Assembly: GCF_017352375.1 (NCBI RefSeq)
Contig: NZ_JAFEVR010000005.1
Coordinates: 86,134-150,133, forward strand
DNA length: 64,000 bases
Origin: Mycolicibacterium sp. S2-37
GTDB lineage: Bacteria; Actinomycetota; Actinomycetes; Mycobacteriales; Mycobacteriaceae
Direction: 5' to 3'
Shown here: positions 25,811-34,988 of the stretch, piece after piece
Layout: every line of letters starts with the position of its first letter
How positions within the stretch are numbered: position 1 is the stretch's first letter
Translations under genes and position numbers: made by a program
The notes under the pieces: generated by a model
The model's database searches: none
Told to the model about the DNA's origin: nothing
What the model saw: the letters and a program-made list of their open reading frames with translations, nothing else

Positions 25811-26832
25811 CGGTAACCCGTCGACTCGGCGAGGTCGGCGGCCGACCGCATCAGCGCCGGAACGATCGGGCCGAAAGCCTGCAGCTTCTCGTCGTCACCC
25901 GCGCGCTGGTAGCCCTGCTCGAGCACAATGGCGAGCTTCCAGCGAGCCAGCACGAGGTAGTAGTCCAGATCATCGACCTGGCGGCCGGAGATCTCCGCGT
26001 AGTGCGCCACCACCTGGTCGCGCGAGGGCATCCCCGTCATGTCCACGTAGGACATCTCGTCGGCACCGGGTGCGGCGGTGTCGGCGGGCCAGCTCTGCAC
26101 CATCCACGCGAGATCCAGTTTCGGATCGCCAACCGTGCCCATCTCCCAGTCGACGATCGCGGCGAGCCGGGCCGGAGCGCCGTGCCGGTACATGACGTTG
26201 GCGAACTGGTAGTCGCCGTGCATCAGTCCCGGGATGAAGTCGAGCGGTCGGTGGGCGCGCAACCACTCGGTGGCCACATCGAGGCCGTCGAGATCCCGGC
26301 CTTTGATGCGCTCGAAGAATCCGGTCCACCGGTCGACCTGCCGCTCGTGGTATCCGTCCGGTCGACCGAGATCAGCCAGACCCCTGGCCCGCCAGTCCAC
26401 CTTCGACAACAGCGCAATACCCTCTGCGAGCTGATAACTGAGCTCGGGCCGAGTCGACGGGTCGCTGTTGAAGGGTTCCGGCCATGTGCCGCTCACCTCC
26501 ATCGGCGACCATCCATCGACGAAGCCCATGAGGTAGAAGGGGCGGCCCAGGACTGTCGGGTCCTCGCACACCCCGACCGCGGCGGTGTGCGGGACCTCGG
26601 TGCCGTCGAGCGCCTCGATGATTCGCCATTCGCGCAGGATGCCCTTGTCACGGTCCCGCGGTGCCCCCGGCGGGGGCATCCGAAGCACGCACCGCGCGTC
26701 GCCGCGGCGGAGTTCGTAGATGACGTTCTGGGTGCCGCCGGACAGAAGCCGGGTCTCGAGCGGGGCGCCCGCGCCGGGCAGGCCTTGCCGGTCCATCCAG
26801 TCCGCCAAGCCGGTGGTGTCGAGGTTGCTCAC
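25807..26832 (-). CDS. APH-family phosphotransferase, intact catalytic loop
   Basis: A 341-residue phosphotransferase-fold protein. The catalytic loop is canonical, HGDYQFANVMY, and the metal-binding Asp follows in AAIVDWEMGTVGDP. The N-terminal part has the glycine-rich segment LLSGGTQNVIYELRRG. Proteins of this branch often lie beside or are fused to acyl-CoA dehydrogenases (compare eukaryotic ACAD10/11), where phosphorylation of a hydroxyacyl-CoA is known. That makes a similar job with the upstream dehydrogenase plausible. The gene overlaps both neighbours by 4 bp, so the three are strongly coupled. Confidence 0.9.
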   Translation of the reverse strand: MSNLDTTGLADWMDRQGLPGAGAPLETRLLSGGTQNVIYELRRGDARCVLRMPPPGAPRDRDKGILREWRIIEALDGTEVPHTAAVGVCEDPTVLGRPFYLMGFVDGWSPMEVSGTWPEPFNSDPSTRPELSYQLAEGIALLSKVDWRARGLADLGRPDGYHERQVDRWTGFFERIKGRDLDGLDVATEWLRAHRPLDFIPGLMHGDYQFANVMYRHGAPARLAAIVDWEMGTVGDPKLDLAWMVQSWPADTAAPGADEMSYVDMTGMPSRDQVVAHYAEISGRQVDDLDYYLVLARWKLAIVLEQGYQRAGDDEKLQAFGPIVPALMRSAADLAESTGYR

Positions 26833-28142
26833 ATGTTGCCCACCGTGTTCTCGATCGCGGTGTCGAGGTAGTCGGCGAACTTGGCGTGCGCCGCTTCGCG
26901 CTTACCGGGAATCCACTCGCTGGGCCACATCTGGTCGGTGGCGCGGTGGTCGCGGAGCACCTGTTTGGCAACGGTGGCCTTGTGGACCTCGGTCGGGCCG
27001 TCGGCGAGGCCCATCACCGCGGCGCCGGTGACCATTCCGAGGAACGGCATCTCGTTGGTCACCCCCAGTGCACCGTGCACCTGCATGGCCCGCCAGGCGA
27101 TGTCGTGCAGGACCGTCGGCATCACCACCTTGACCGCGGCGATGTCCTTGCGCACTTTCTTGTAGTCGTTGAATTTGTCGATCTCCCACGCGGTGTAGAG
27201 CACCATGAGGCGGAACTGCAGCAGTTGCGCATAGGAATCGGCGATGTAGCCCTGAACGAACTGTTTCTCGGACAGCAGGCTGCCCTGCGTCCGGCGGCTG
27301 AGGGCACGTTCGCACATCATGTCGATCGCCTTGCGCGCCAATCCGATCGTGCGCATCGCGTGATGGATCCGACCGCCGCCCAGCCGGGTCTGAGCGATGA
27401 CGAAGGCCTGGCCCTCCCCGCCGAGCAGCGCATCGGCGGGGACGCGCACATTGTCGTAGTGGATCAGCGCATGGCTACCCTGGTTGTCGGCCTCGCCATA
27501 CAGGCCGACGTTGCGCACGATCCTCACGCCGGGGGTGTCGGTCGGCACGAGGAACATCGACATGCCCTGATAGGGGCTCACGTCGGGGTTGGTCACCACC
27601 ATGACGATGAGGAAGGCGGCGGTCGCGGCGTTGGACGAGAAGAACTTCTGGCCGTTGATCACCCAGTCGTCACCGTCGCGGACCGCGCGGGTGGTGAACA
27701 ACGTCGGATCCGCGCCGGCATGCGGTTCGGTCATCGAGTAGCAGGAGAAGAGTTCACCGTTGAGCAGCGGCCGCAGATAGCGCTCTTTCTGTGCGTCGGT
27801 GCCGTAGTGGGCGATGATCTCGGCGTTGCCCGTGTCGGGTGCCTGGCAACCGAACACGATCGGTGCCCACTGCGAGCGCCCGAGGATCTCGTTGAGTAGA
27901 GCGAGCTTCAATTGACCGTAGCCCTGCCCGCCGAGTTCGGGGCCGAGATGTGTGGCCCACAGTCCACGCCGACGCACCTGGTCCTTGAGCGGATCGATCG
28001 CCTCGCGCCGTCTTCCCTCCAGCGGGACGAACTGCTGATGCGGAAACGCGAGGTCCAGCGGCTCGACCTCCTCACGGACGAACTCGTCGGCCCAATCGAG
28101 CACCTTCTGATACTCGGGGTCCGTCTCGAAGTCCCATGCCAT
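26829..28142 (-). CDS. Acyl-CoA dehydrogenase (ACAD10/11-like group)
   Basis: A 437-residue acyl-CoA dehydrogenase, longer than the other copies here. Motifs include YSMTEPHAGADPTLFTTRAV, NGQKFFSSNA and the C-terminal VHGALGVTNEMPF...LADGPTEVHK. The GPTEVH form and the length fit the group that partners with APH-type kinases, matching the gene directly downstream. ATG 28142 has GAAGGAGAC upstream. A TetR gene in the same direction ends 67 bp before it. Confidence 0.93.
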   Translation of the reverse strand: MAWDFETDPEYQKVLDWADEFVREEVEPLDLAFPHQQFVPLEGRRREAIDPLKDQVRRRGLWATHLGPELGGQGYGQLKLALLNEILGRSQWAPIVFGCQAPDTGNAEIIAHYGTDAQKERYLRPLLNGELFSCYSMTEPHAGADPTLFTTRAVRDGDDWVINGQKFFSSNAATAAFLIVMVVTNPDVSPYQGMSMFLVPTDTPGVRIVRNVGLYGEADNQGSHALIHYDNVRVPADALLGGEGQAFVIAQTRLGGGRIHHAMRTIGLARKAIDMMCERALSRRTQGSLLSEKQFVQGYIADSYAQLLQFRLMVLYTAWEIDKFNDYKKVRKDIAAVKVVMPTVLHDIAWRAMQVHGALGVTNEMPFLGMVTGAAVMGLADGPTEVHKATVAKQVLRDHRATDQMWPSEWIPGKREAAHAKFADYLDTAIENTVGNM

Positions 28143-28209
28143 GTCGAGTCTCCTTCTCAGCTCATCGATTTCGGGAGTGGACCCCGGTCCGCGGCGGACA
28201 GCGGAGCGG

Positions 28210-28869
28210 TCATGTGTTCCTGCTTCGTGTGTCGAATCCAGAGATCAGAGCCCCGATGTCGGCGCTGACCACGTCGGCGAACGAACGTCCGCCGAATCCG
28301 CCCATCGCCCAGTGCCGGACACCCTCGCTGACGTGCATCTGCGCCAACCGCGACAGATGTGCGACGTCGACGTCCGAGGCGAGCTTGCCGTCCGCCTGGG
28401 CCTTGGCGAACAGGTCGCCGAACATGTCGGCGTCGGCGTGCGCATCCTCGTCTCCGGTCAGAATGCGCTGTTCGTGCCGGTAGCCCTCGAGGATCGTCTC
28501 CACGATGAGATCCCTGGGGTTTCGGGCCATCGAGCGTTCCAGGCTGCGCAGCGCACGCAGGATGACGTCCTCAAGGTCGTATTCGCCGCGGATCTGCTGC
28601 TGCACCGTTGATCTGGCGGCACGGGTCGACGCCAGTCCCACTTCGAAGAGCACGTCCTCCTTGGCGGGGAAGTGAAAGTAGAACAGTGCGCGGGAAACTC
28701 CCGCGGCGCGGCAGATGTCGGCGACGGTGGTCTGGGCATAGCCGTTGGTCCGCCACAGCGCCATCGCCGCCGCGACCAGCGAACGCTTCGTCTCGCGCGA
28801 GCGGACACGTTGGTAGGACGCCCGTCGTTGACCGCCGTCAGCTGAGATCGACCCAGAGGTGCGGGGCAT
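28210..28869 (-). CDS. TetR-family transcriptional regulator
   Basis: A 219-residue TetR protein. The DNA-binding part is clear (TTVADICRAAGVSRALFYFHF, then AKEDVLFEVGLASTRAA), after a basic N-terminus (SYQRVRSRETKRSLVAAAMAL). ATG 28869 is the best start; the long frame upstream overlaps the LLM gene antisense and is not coding. No good ribosome-binding site is seen, so translation may be leaderless. It lies 67 bp upstream of the dehydrogenase-APH-quinone reductase operon in the same direction, so it may regulate or be part of it. Confidence 0.88.
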   Translation of the reverse strand: MPRTSGSISADGGQRRASYQRVRSRETKRSLVAAAMALWRTNGYAQTTVADICRAAGVSRALFYFHFPAKEDVLFEVGLASTRAARSTVQQQIRGEYDLEDVILRALRSLERSMARNPRDLIVETILEGYRHEQRILTGDEDAHADADMFGDLFAKAQADGKLASDVDVAHLSRLAQMHVSEGVRHWAMGGFGGRSFADVVSADIGALISGFDTRSRNT

Positions 28870-28957
28870 AAGCGGACAGTAGCAGCATGATTGAGTCGTG
28901 AACATAGCTGACGCATGTCTAACTATGGGGTCCAGCTGTGCTGCTGCACCATGGGGG

Positions 28958-29926
28958 CTATGCGTCGGAGAGGAGCTCCGCCGACAACGAGGCCACGAAC
29001 TCCTGAGTGCGTCGCCGCGACCGGCTCCGGGTGGCCGGATCGTCTCCGAGCGGAACCACTCGTGCGGCGAGGTCGGTGACTCCGGCGTCCCGGTACCGGC
29101 GCAGCCGCGCGAGGACGCCCCGCTCATCGCCGGCGGCCATGGTGTCGCCGACGTCCCGCGCATCACCGTGTTCGAGCAGCCGCACGTAATTGGGGGAGAA
29201 GTCGGCGTGGCCGAGGACCTCGCTGGCGTAGGCGCGTGCGCCGTCGACCTCGCCGGCCGCGCACAGCGCCACCGGCACACCGGCGACGATCCGCGGCGCG
29301 GGCCGGCCGGCCGCCCGGGCCGCGGCGGCGAGGCGGGGGGCGATGTGTCCTTCGATGGTGCGCTCGTCGGCCATCCACAGGATCGTGCCGGCGGCGCGCT
29401 CGCCGGCGATCCGCAGCATCGTCGGCCCCAGTGCGGCGATGAGGACCGGGGTGTCGGCAGCGTCGGCCACGTCGATGGATCCGTGTACGCGATGGTGTTC
29501 GTTCTCCACGTCGACCGAACCGGGGCCGGCCAGCGACGCCACCAGAACGTCGAGGTAGTCACGCATCTGTGCGGCTGGCCGGTCGTAGGACAGGCCGAGC
29601 TGATCGGCGACGATCCAGTGGTGCGAAGGTCCGACGCCGAGGGTGAACCGACCCCCACAGGCGAGCTGTGTGGTGAGCGCCTGCTGCGCCATGATCAGCG
29701 GATGCCGGGTCTGGATGGGGACCACGGCCGTGCCCAGCTCGATCCGGTCGGTGACCCGGCCCAGCAGCGCGACCGCGGTCATGGCGTCGAGGTAGCCGGG
29801 TACCTGCGGAAACCAGAACGACGCGAAGCCGGCGGCCTCGGCCGCTTCGACGTCGGCGAGCAGTCCGCTCAACCGGTCCGCGCGGGCTCGTTCCCGGTCG
29901 GAGCCGACCATCAGGCCGATCCTCAT
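28958..29926 (-). CDS. F420-dependent LLM-class oxidoreductase
   Basis: A 322-residue luciferase-like monooxygenase-superfamily protein of the F420-dependent type common in mycobacteria. Visible family segments are the N-terminal MRIGLMVG, AAGFASFWFPQVPGYLDAMTAVALLGRVT, IELGTAVVPIQTRHP and FTLGVGPSHHW. It would use deazaflavin F420 (or FMN) to reduce or oxidise a pathway intermediate. It ends the operon that starts with the EBP-like membrane protein at 32375; the gap to the EthD-like gene is 12 bp. Confidence 0.88.
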   Translation of the reverse strand: MRIGLMVGSDRERARADRLSGLLADVEAAEAAGFASFWFPQVPGYLDAMTAVALLGRVTDRIELGTAVVPIQTRHPLIMAQQALTTQLACGGRFTLGVGPSHHWIVADQLGLSYDRPAAQMRDYLDVLVASLAGPGSVDVENEHHRVHGSIDVADAADTPVLIAALGPTMLRIAGERAAGTILWMADERTIEGHIAPRLAAAARAAGRPAPRIVAGVPVALCAAGEVDGARAYASEVLGHADFSPNYVRLLEHGDARDVGDTMAAGDERGVLARLRRYRDAGVTDLAARVVPLGDDPATRSRSRRRTQEFVASLSAELLSDA

Positions 29927-29938
29927 ATCCGCCCCCCG

Positions 29939-30682
29939 TCACGGCACATAGCGGTCCCATTCGTGCGGCACCACGGTGTGGAACGGCGCGGCGAACAGCG
30001 GTTCGACTGCGCTGTCGCTCCAGCGTTCCGCCAGCGCAGGACGCAGCAGGTCGGCGGTGTGCACCGGATCCCCGTCGAGGAACAGGTACGAGATGGTCTG
30101 TCCGGCAGGCGCGCTGGCCAGGCGTTCGCCGACCGCCAACGACGTCGCCGTCCACACTCCGGCGACGCCGTCGATGTCGAGTAGCTCGTGCGTCGGCGCA
30201 GCCCCGCGCTCAAGCAGCAGGTAGGCGCCACGAACCGGCCACCACGGCAACACATCGGCGCCGACCTTCACCCGCCTAGCCGCGGCCCGGCCATTGATGT
30301 CGTAGACTCCGCGCTCGACCGGGGGCAGCAGCGGTAGCTTGCGGCCCGCACCGCCGAGCGCCTTGGACAGAGACAGGAAGGGCTCCATCCCGCCGGGGTC
30401 GGTGAAGAAGTACGTCATCACGTGATCGACGGAGTCGTGGCGCGGTGGGCTCGCCGCCCGTGCTGCGCGGCACTGTGGCGTCGAGACCAGCCGCAGCGAG
30501 GCGCGCACGGCGGACAGCCGGTGTTGCTCGGGCCGGTGGTCGAGGGTGTGCCAGCGTAGGTAATCGGCGTCGGAGAGGTCCGGGTGGCGCGTCGCCATGG
30601 ACACGAACAGGGTGGTGACGTCGCCGCGGCCCTCGTCGAGGACAGCGGGCACCTCGTCGGAGGGCGTGCCGGGCAGGTTCAT
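29939..30682 (-). CDS. EthD/dimeric alpha-beta barrel-like protein
   Basis: A 247-residue protein with two ferredoxin-like halves. The first has LFVSMATRHPDLSDADYLRWHTLDH, the W-H pattern seen in EthD-type stress proteins that go with P450 or oxygenase systems. The second half repeats a similar pattern (ISYLFLDGDPVHTADLLRPAL). No catalytic centre is evident. ATG 30682 fits the alignment better than upstream codons. Its place between an epimerase and an LLM enzyme points to a pathway accessory or small-molecule binding role. Assignment to EthD itself is tentative. Confidence 0.68.
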   Translation of the reverse strand: MNLPGTPSDEVPAVLDEGRGDVTTLFVSMATRHPDLSDADYLRWHTLDHRPEQHRLSAVRASLRLVSTPQCRAARAASPPRHDSVDHVMTYFFTDPGGMEPFLSLSKALGGAGRKLPLLPPVERGVYDINGRAAARRVKVGADVLPWWPVRGAYLLLERGAAPTHELLDIDGVAGVWTATSLAVGERLASAPAGQTISYLFLDGDPVHTADLLRPALAERWSDSAVEPLFAAPFHTVVPHEWDRYVP

Positions 30683-30693
30683 GTGGGGTCCCT

Positions 30694-31593
30694 TCAGGCG
30701 AGGGTGATGTCGGGATGGCGTGCCTCGATCATGCGCCGGAAACCCTCGCGCCAAGGCACTCTCGTTCTTCCGAGGATCTCGTGCATGTAGGTGACATCGG
30801 GCCACAGCGGGGTGTGCGCGTGCCGGCTGTACTCGAAAACCGGTCCGACACCGACGAGTTCGCCCATGTAAGCGCAGTAGTCCTCGACGCTGACCGTCTC
30901 ACTTCCGGCCCAGTTCACCACGATCGGTGGCGTGGCGCTCACCTGCATGGCCCGGATGCCCAGGTCGACGTAGTCGTCCTCGTAAATCGGGTTGTAGTTG
31001 TTGGGGCTGTCGGGATAGAGCCGGATCGGCTTGCCCGCCAACATCATCTCCAGCCGGTCGGCGGGAGCTCCGCCCTGCGGCCCGTAGGTCGAGCAGATCC
31101 GGATGATCGTCAGCGGTATCCCGTGCTGCCGGGCGATCCACGTGCACACGGCCTCCGCGGCCACCTTGGAGAAGCTGTAGTTCGCCCGCAGTGGCACACC
31201 GGGCGGGTCATCCTCCCGCAGCGGCCGCTGACCCTGGTAGCCGTACACCGATCCGGTGGAGCAGAACACGAACCCCTTCGCGCCTCGGCAGTGGTACAGC
31301 AGATCTCCGGATTTCTGGGCGTTGGTGTCCACGCACGACACCCAGTCGGTCGTGCCGGTGTCGACCGCGGCGTGGAACACGTAGGTGAAGTCGTCGGGCA
31401 GCCCGGAGAAGTCGCCCGCGCTGATGTCGAGGGCCAGCGGGGTGATGCCGGCGTCGATCAGCTTCTGGCGGTCCGCCGCGTCTCGCAGCCGCGCCGCACC
31501 CCACACCTCGTTGCGCTCGGCGAGGGCGCGCGCGATGGGGAAGGCGATCTTTCCGGTGGCGCCAGTGACGAGAATCTTCTCCGAGGAGAGCAT
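30694..31593 (-). CDS. NAD-dependent epimerase/dehydratase family protein (extended SDR)
   Basis: A 299-residue extended short-chain dehydrogenase. The dinucleotide motif is VTGATGKIAFPIA near the N-terminus, and the tyrosine motif is YSFSK, with a Ser-rich strand FCSTGSVYGYQG ahead of it. Relatives include 3beta-hydroxysteroid dehydrogenases and sugar epimerases. Next to an EBP-like sterol-isomerase-type protein, a hydroxysteroid-like dehydrogenase is attractive but unproven. ATG 31593 opens 5 bp after the membrane protein's stop. Confidence 0.88.
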   Translation of the reverse strand: MLSSEKILVTGATGKIAFPIARALAERNEVWGAARLRDAADRQKLIDAGITPLALDISAGDFSGLPDDFTYVFHAAVDTGTTDWVSCVDTNAQKSGDLLYHCRGAKGFVFCSTGSVYGYQGQRPLREDDPPGVPLRANYSFSKVAAEAVCTWIARQHGIPLTIIRICSTYGPQGGAPADRLEMMLAGKPIRLYPDSPNNYNPIYEDDYVDLGIRAMQVSATPPIVVNWAGSETVSVEDYCAYMGELVGVGPVFEYSRHAHTPLWPDVTYMHEILGRTRVPWREGFRRMIEARHPDITLA

Positions 31594-31598
31594 TCCAT

Positions 31599-32375
31599 TC
31601 AGACCCGGTGCGTTGCCTGCGGACCGGCCCGCCGGGTCAGATAGTCGATCTGCAGGTGCAGGGAATACAGCACCAGCGGCGGCAGCACGATGAAGGGGAC
31701 GTTCTCGCCGATGAACTTGAACCACAGCCCCCACGAGCCCTGCCCGATGTTCTCGAACCCCGCACCGACCTCCGCCAGGAAGTACACCGCGGTGCTGCTC
31801 ATCAGGATCGCGCATCCGGTGAAGGCGATCCACAGCGCCGAGATCCGGGCCTGTGCCGCCAGGTCGGTACGGATGAGGCGGGTCCACATGACGAATACGG
31901 TGACACCGGTGAGGACGCCGACGACCTCGAGGGCGAAGATCCACGGATTGCCGCTGACGTATCTGGTGTCGGCCAGCGCGTACTGCCACCACAGCCACTT
32001 CCAGCCGGGGTCGTCGGTCGGTGCCCAGAGACCGAGAGGGTGCCCGATGAGGAACATCAGCTCGTAGCCGATCTGACTTCCCGCGGTGTAGGGCAGGTAG
32101 AACAGCGACAACTCGGCCGCCTTGTCCAGCCGGGTCCGTCGCTCGCCGGGGGCGTCCCACAGGATCACGAACGGCAGCAGGATCACCGGGACACCGAAGA
32201 TCAGGTTGACCACGACGTCGGTGGTGAACGACGGCGCGATGAGGCCCACGCCGACGCCGATGGTCACCAGCAGGAAGACGGCGAAGGTGAAGATGCCTGT
32301 CCAGGTGTAGATCCGGAGCCGGTGCGGCGCCCACGGCCGCGCGAGGTTCGGTTCCCGTTCGCCGACCGTCGTCAT
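31599..32375 (-). CDS. EXPERA/emopamil-binding-protein-like membrane protein
   Basis: A 258-residue protein with about five or six hydrophobic segments. Residues in the middle read WWQYALADTRYVSG, followed about 12 residues later by Glu (ALEVVGVLTG). This closely parallels the W-x-EYAKGDSRY...ME pattern of eukaryotic emopamil-binding protein, the Delta8-Delta7 sterol isomerase. An upstream QIGYELM aligns with the HxxxE of EBP, with the His changed to Gln. A sterol- or terpenoid-isomerase-type role is inferred. ATG 32375 has GGGGAG ten bases upstream. It heads the operon running down to 28958, and operator 32402-32417 is just ahead. Confidence 0.72.
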   Translation of the reverse strand: MTTVGEREPNLARPWAPHRLRIYTWTGIFTFAVFLLVTIGVGVGLIAPSFTTDVVVNLIFGVPVILLPFVILWDAPGERRTRLDKAAELSLFYLPYTAGSQIGYELMFLIGHPLGLWAPTDDPGWKWLWWQYALADTRYVSGNPWIFALEVVGVLTGVTVFVMWTRLIRTDLAAQARISALWIAFTGCAILMSSTAVYFLAEVGAGFENIGQGSWGLWFKFIGENVPFIVLPPLVLYSLHLQIDYLTRRAGPQATHRV

Positions 32376-32401
32376 GTCATCCACACTCCCCACCGGCGTA
32401 T

Positions 32402-32417
32402 ATCAATTACTTGTGAT
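32402..32417. promoter_or_regulatory. Operator-like ATCAATTACTTGTGAT before the EBP-like operon
   Basis: This 16-mer has outer ATCA/TGAT and inner CAA/TTG symmetry. It lies 27 bp before the EBP-like start. Nearly the same sequence occurs at 38170-38185 (ATCAACTACTTGCGAT), and related ones lie at 41687-41722. Confidence 0.65.
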
Positions 32418-32481
32418 TATCCGGCCGCAGCATAGCCCGCTGCCCGTGGCATTCTTGGGCGATTGCCCAAAAGTTGCACGA

Positions 32482-34170
32482 TCAGCGCTGCCGCCGCCTC
32501 GGTGCCGCGAGTTCGCGCAGGGATGACAGGAACAGCTCGTCCATCCGGGGGCTCAGATCGGCCAGGGTCGGTGCGCTGGCGTGGCTGGCCGAACCGAACG
32601 CTGACGCCAGTGCGTCCGCTTCGGTGGCGGCGCCGATCGACAGGCACAGGCACCCCACCCCCTCGGCGCGCAATTCCTCGAGCGCCTTGCGCGAATCGGC
32701 TTCGGCATAACGGCCTTCGTAGCCGTCGTCGTAGGGGAAGCCGTCGGACAGCACGAGCAGCAACCGATGCGGGGTCCCGGCATGCCTCTTGAGAATCTCG
32801 CCGGCACCGCGGATACCGGCTCCCAGCCGGGTGTAACCCGACGGTTGCAGCTGACCGAGTCGGGCCAGGCCGCTCGCACCGAACCGCTCCCCGAAACTCT
32901 TGATCTCCGGCAGATGCACAGCACGCCGGCCCTGTGAGCGGAACCCGTACACCGCGACACGGTCGCCCAGTTCTTCGAGAGTCACCGCGATCGTGGCTGC
33001 CGCGCGGCGCTGGTGCTCGTGGACGGCCAACCCATCGCCGTCGGCGTCGGTTGAGGACCCCGAGACATCGACGAGGATGAGGACACCGAGGTTGCGGGCG
33101 ATGGTGCGGCGCTCGGTGTACACATTCTCGGGTGGGGAATGGCCCGAGCGCAGGTCGACGAACAGATCGATCAGGGCATCGTTGTCCACGTCGTCGCCGT
33201 CAGCGCGGGCACGCAACGCTTTCGGGCCCACGCCGACGCGTGCCAGCCGTCGGCGTAGCACGGTGTCCCGTGCGGCACCGACGAGCGCCATCCCCACCGG
33301 GGCGGTCACCGGGAAAACGACGACGCGGCACCAGTCCTCCCGGTACCGGCCGCCGAAGACGTCCCATTCCGGATACCAGGCGCCGCCGACTTTGACCACG
33401 GCACCGGGCTTCTCGTCCTCGGTGAAGCGGACCGGCGTGGGCATCGGCCGCGCAGTGACACCGGCTCGCAGCGTCCGCTCGATCGAGCCGACTGACGACT
33501 CCCCGCCGGCGCCGTCGCTTCCGGACGAGCGAGATCTGCCGAACAGCGCACGCAGGAAGTCCGCGGGGGACTGCGCGCCGAGGGGAACCTCGAACAGTTT
33601 GAGGATCCAGCTCTTCTCGGGCGATTCCTCGCCGTCGTCGGTGTCCGTCTCGGACGGTTCGGAATGCTCGACGCCCATCATGGCGTCGGCGTCCGTTGCC
33701 CTCGAACCCGGTTCGGTTCGGGCGCGAATCAGTTTCGACGGCTTGATCGTCCCGAACCAGCCCGGCGGGGGTTCGAGTTTTGTTCTCCCCGAGGCGATCT
33801 CGATTGACTGTTCACAGCTGACCGACCCCGTCGTGACGTACGGCGCGACCGCCGCGGCCAGCGGGACCCGCCGCCCGAGTTCGGCCAGGACGCGGTGGCC
33901 TTCCAGCAAGAGGTAGCGCCGCGCGAGCGCGGGGCGTGCCCGCAGCCGCCCGACATACCGACCGTCGAGGCTTCCGGCACCCAGGAGTGCACTCTGGACC
34001 AGCACTTCGCGTCGCTGCGTGTCGGAATCCGCGTTCGCCGACACGTAGACGACCTGCCCGTCGGTGTACGCGGCTTCGCCCGCAGTGGCGGCGGCAATGT
34101 CGATGGGCCGTCCGGCGAGGAACTCTGCGAGGAACCGGAAGTGTTGCGGCGCACGATCTTGGGTGGTCAC
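32482..34170 (-). CDS. NorD/CbbO-type VWA-domain protein
   Basis: A 562-residue protein with a C-terminal von Willebrand factor A domain holding a complete MIDAS: Asp368-x-Ser370-x-Ser372 (DVSGSS), Thr447 (GYTRLG) and Asp476 (LSDGFPYDDG). The N-terminal two thirds are of NorD/CbbO type, with an acidic stretch about 160-185. Known NorQ-NorD and CbbQ-CbbO pairs use a MoxR-type AAA+ ring and a VWA adaptor to activate or insert metal into a client enzyme. The partner ATPase is encoded just upstream with a 4-bp overlap (GTG 34170). No nitric oxide reductase or RubisCO genes are here, so the client is unknown. Confidence 0.9.
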   Translation of the reverse strand: MTTQDRAPQHFRFLAEFLAGRPIDIAAATAGEAAYTDGQVVYVSANADSDTQRREVLVQSALLGAGSLDGRYVGRLRARPALARRYLLLEGHRVLAELGRRVPLAAAVAPYVTTGSVSCEQSIEIASGRTKLEPPPGWFGTIKPSKLIRARTEPGSRATDADAMMGVEHSEPSETDTDDGEESPEKSWILKLFEVPLGAQSPADFLRALFGRSRSSGSDGAGGESSVGSIERTLRAGVTARPMPTPVRFTEDEKPGAVVKVGGAWYPEWDVFGGRYREDWCRVVVFPVTAPVGMALVGAARDTVLRRRLARVGVGPKALRARADGDDVDNDALIDLFVDLRSGHSPPENVYTERRTIARNLGVLILVDVSGSSTDADGDGLAVHEHQRRAAATIAVTLEELGDRVAVYGFRSQGRRAVHLPEIKSFGERFGASGLARLGQLQPSGYTRLGAGIRGAGEILKRHAGTPHRLLLVLSDGFPYDDGYEGRYAEADSRKALEELRAEGVGCLCLSIGAATEADALASAFGSASHASAPTLADLSPRMDELFLSSLRELAAPRRRQR

Positions 34171-34988
34171 TGCCGTGGCAGGACCGCTTCGACGAGCTCA
34201 CCGAGGCCGCGTATCACGTCCGGATCATCGGAGAGCACCTCGACGACCGCGGACTGGACGGCGTCGCGCAGAGGGAGTCCTTCGGCGACGAGGCCACCGG
34301 CGAGGATCAGCATGCGGGTCGAGGCCACCTCGCTCAGCGCGGCGGCATCCAGATTCCGGATGGCGTTTCCGAGGACGACGAGCGACGCGGCGGTGGACGC
34401 ATCGATCCCCGCTTCACGCGCCACGACCTCGGCCTCGATCTCGGCAGCCGGCAAATCGAGGCTGATCGCGACGAAGCGCTGGCGGGTCGAGTCTTTGAGA
34501 CTCTTCAGGATGCTCTGGTACCCCGGGTTGTAAGAGATCACGAGCTGGAAACCCGGCGCCGCGGACAACGTGGTGCCGAGCCGATCGATCGGCAACTCGC
34601 GGCGGTGGTCGGCGAGCGGATGGATGACCACCGTCGTGTCCTGGCGCGCCTCGACGATCTCGTCGAGGTAGCAGATGGCGCCGTCGCGTACCGCTCTGGT
34701 CAACGGGCCGTCCACCCAGACGGTTTCACCGCCCTTGAGCAGGAAGCGGCCCACCAGGTCGGCCGACGTCATGTCCTCGTGGCCGGCGACGGTGATGAGC
34801 TCACGGCCCAGTTCGTGAGCCATCGCCTCGACGAAGCGGGTCTTTCCGCAACCGGTGGGTCCTTTGAGTAGCAACGGGGAACCGCGCCGAGCAGCCGCCC
34901 GGAAGATCTCGACCTCAGTGCCGGTGGCGCGATAGAACGGCGCTGAGGAACCCGGTTCGGCGGTCGGCCGGAACTTACTGGCCGTCAT
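34167..34988 (-). CDS. NorQ/CbbQ-type AAA+ ATPase (MoxR family)
   Basis: A 273-residue AAA+ ATPase. Walker A is GPTGCGKT (43-50), Walker B is ICYLDEI (105-111), sensor 1 is in VISYNPGYQ (about 150-158), and an arginine-finger candidate is in STRQRF. Length and the C-terminal region fit NorQ/CbbQ. The enzyme powers remodelling of a client protein together with the VWA protein encoded downstream. Its start overlaps the end of the AveC-like gene by 14 bp, so the three genes form one tightly coupled unit. Confidence 0.93.
   Translation of the reverse strand: MTASKFRPTAEPGSSAPFYRATGTEVEIFRAAARRGSPLLLKGPTGCGKTRFVEAMAHELGRELITVAGHEDMTSADLVGRFLLKGGETVWVDGPLTRAVRDGAICYLDEIVEARQDTTVVIHPLADHRRELPIDRLGTTLSAAPGFQLVISYNPGYQSILKSLKDSTRQRFVAISLDLPAAEIEAEVVAREAGIDASTAASLVVLGNAIRNLDAAALSEVASTRMLILAGGLVAEGLPLRDAVQSAVVEVLSDDPDVIRGLGELVEAVLPRQ

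Noticed and set aside
28870..29658. N-terminal extension of the TetR protein at 28210
   Set aside because: The extra 263 residues overlap the LLM gene and read as low-complexity sequence; ATG 28869 gives a normal TetR length.
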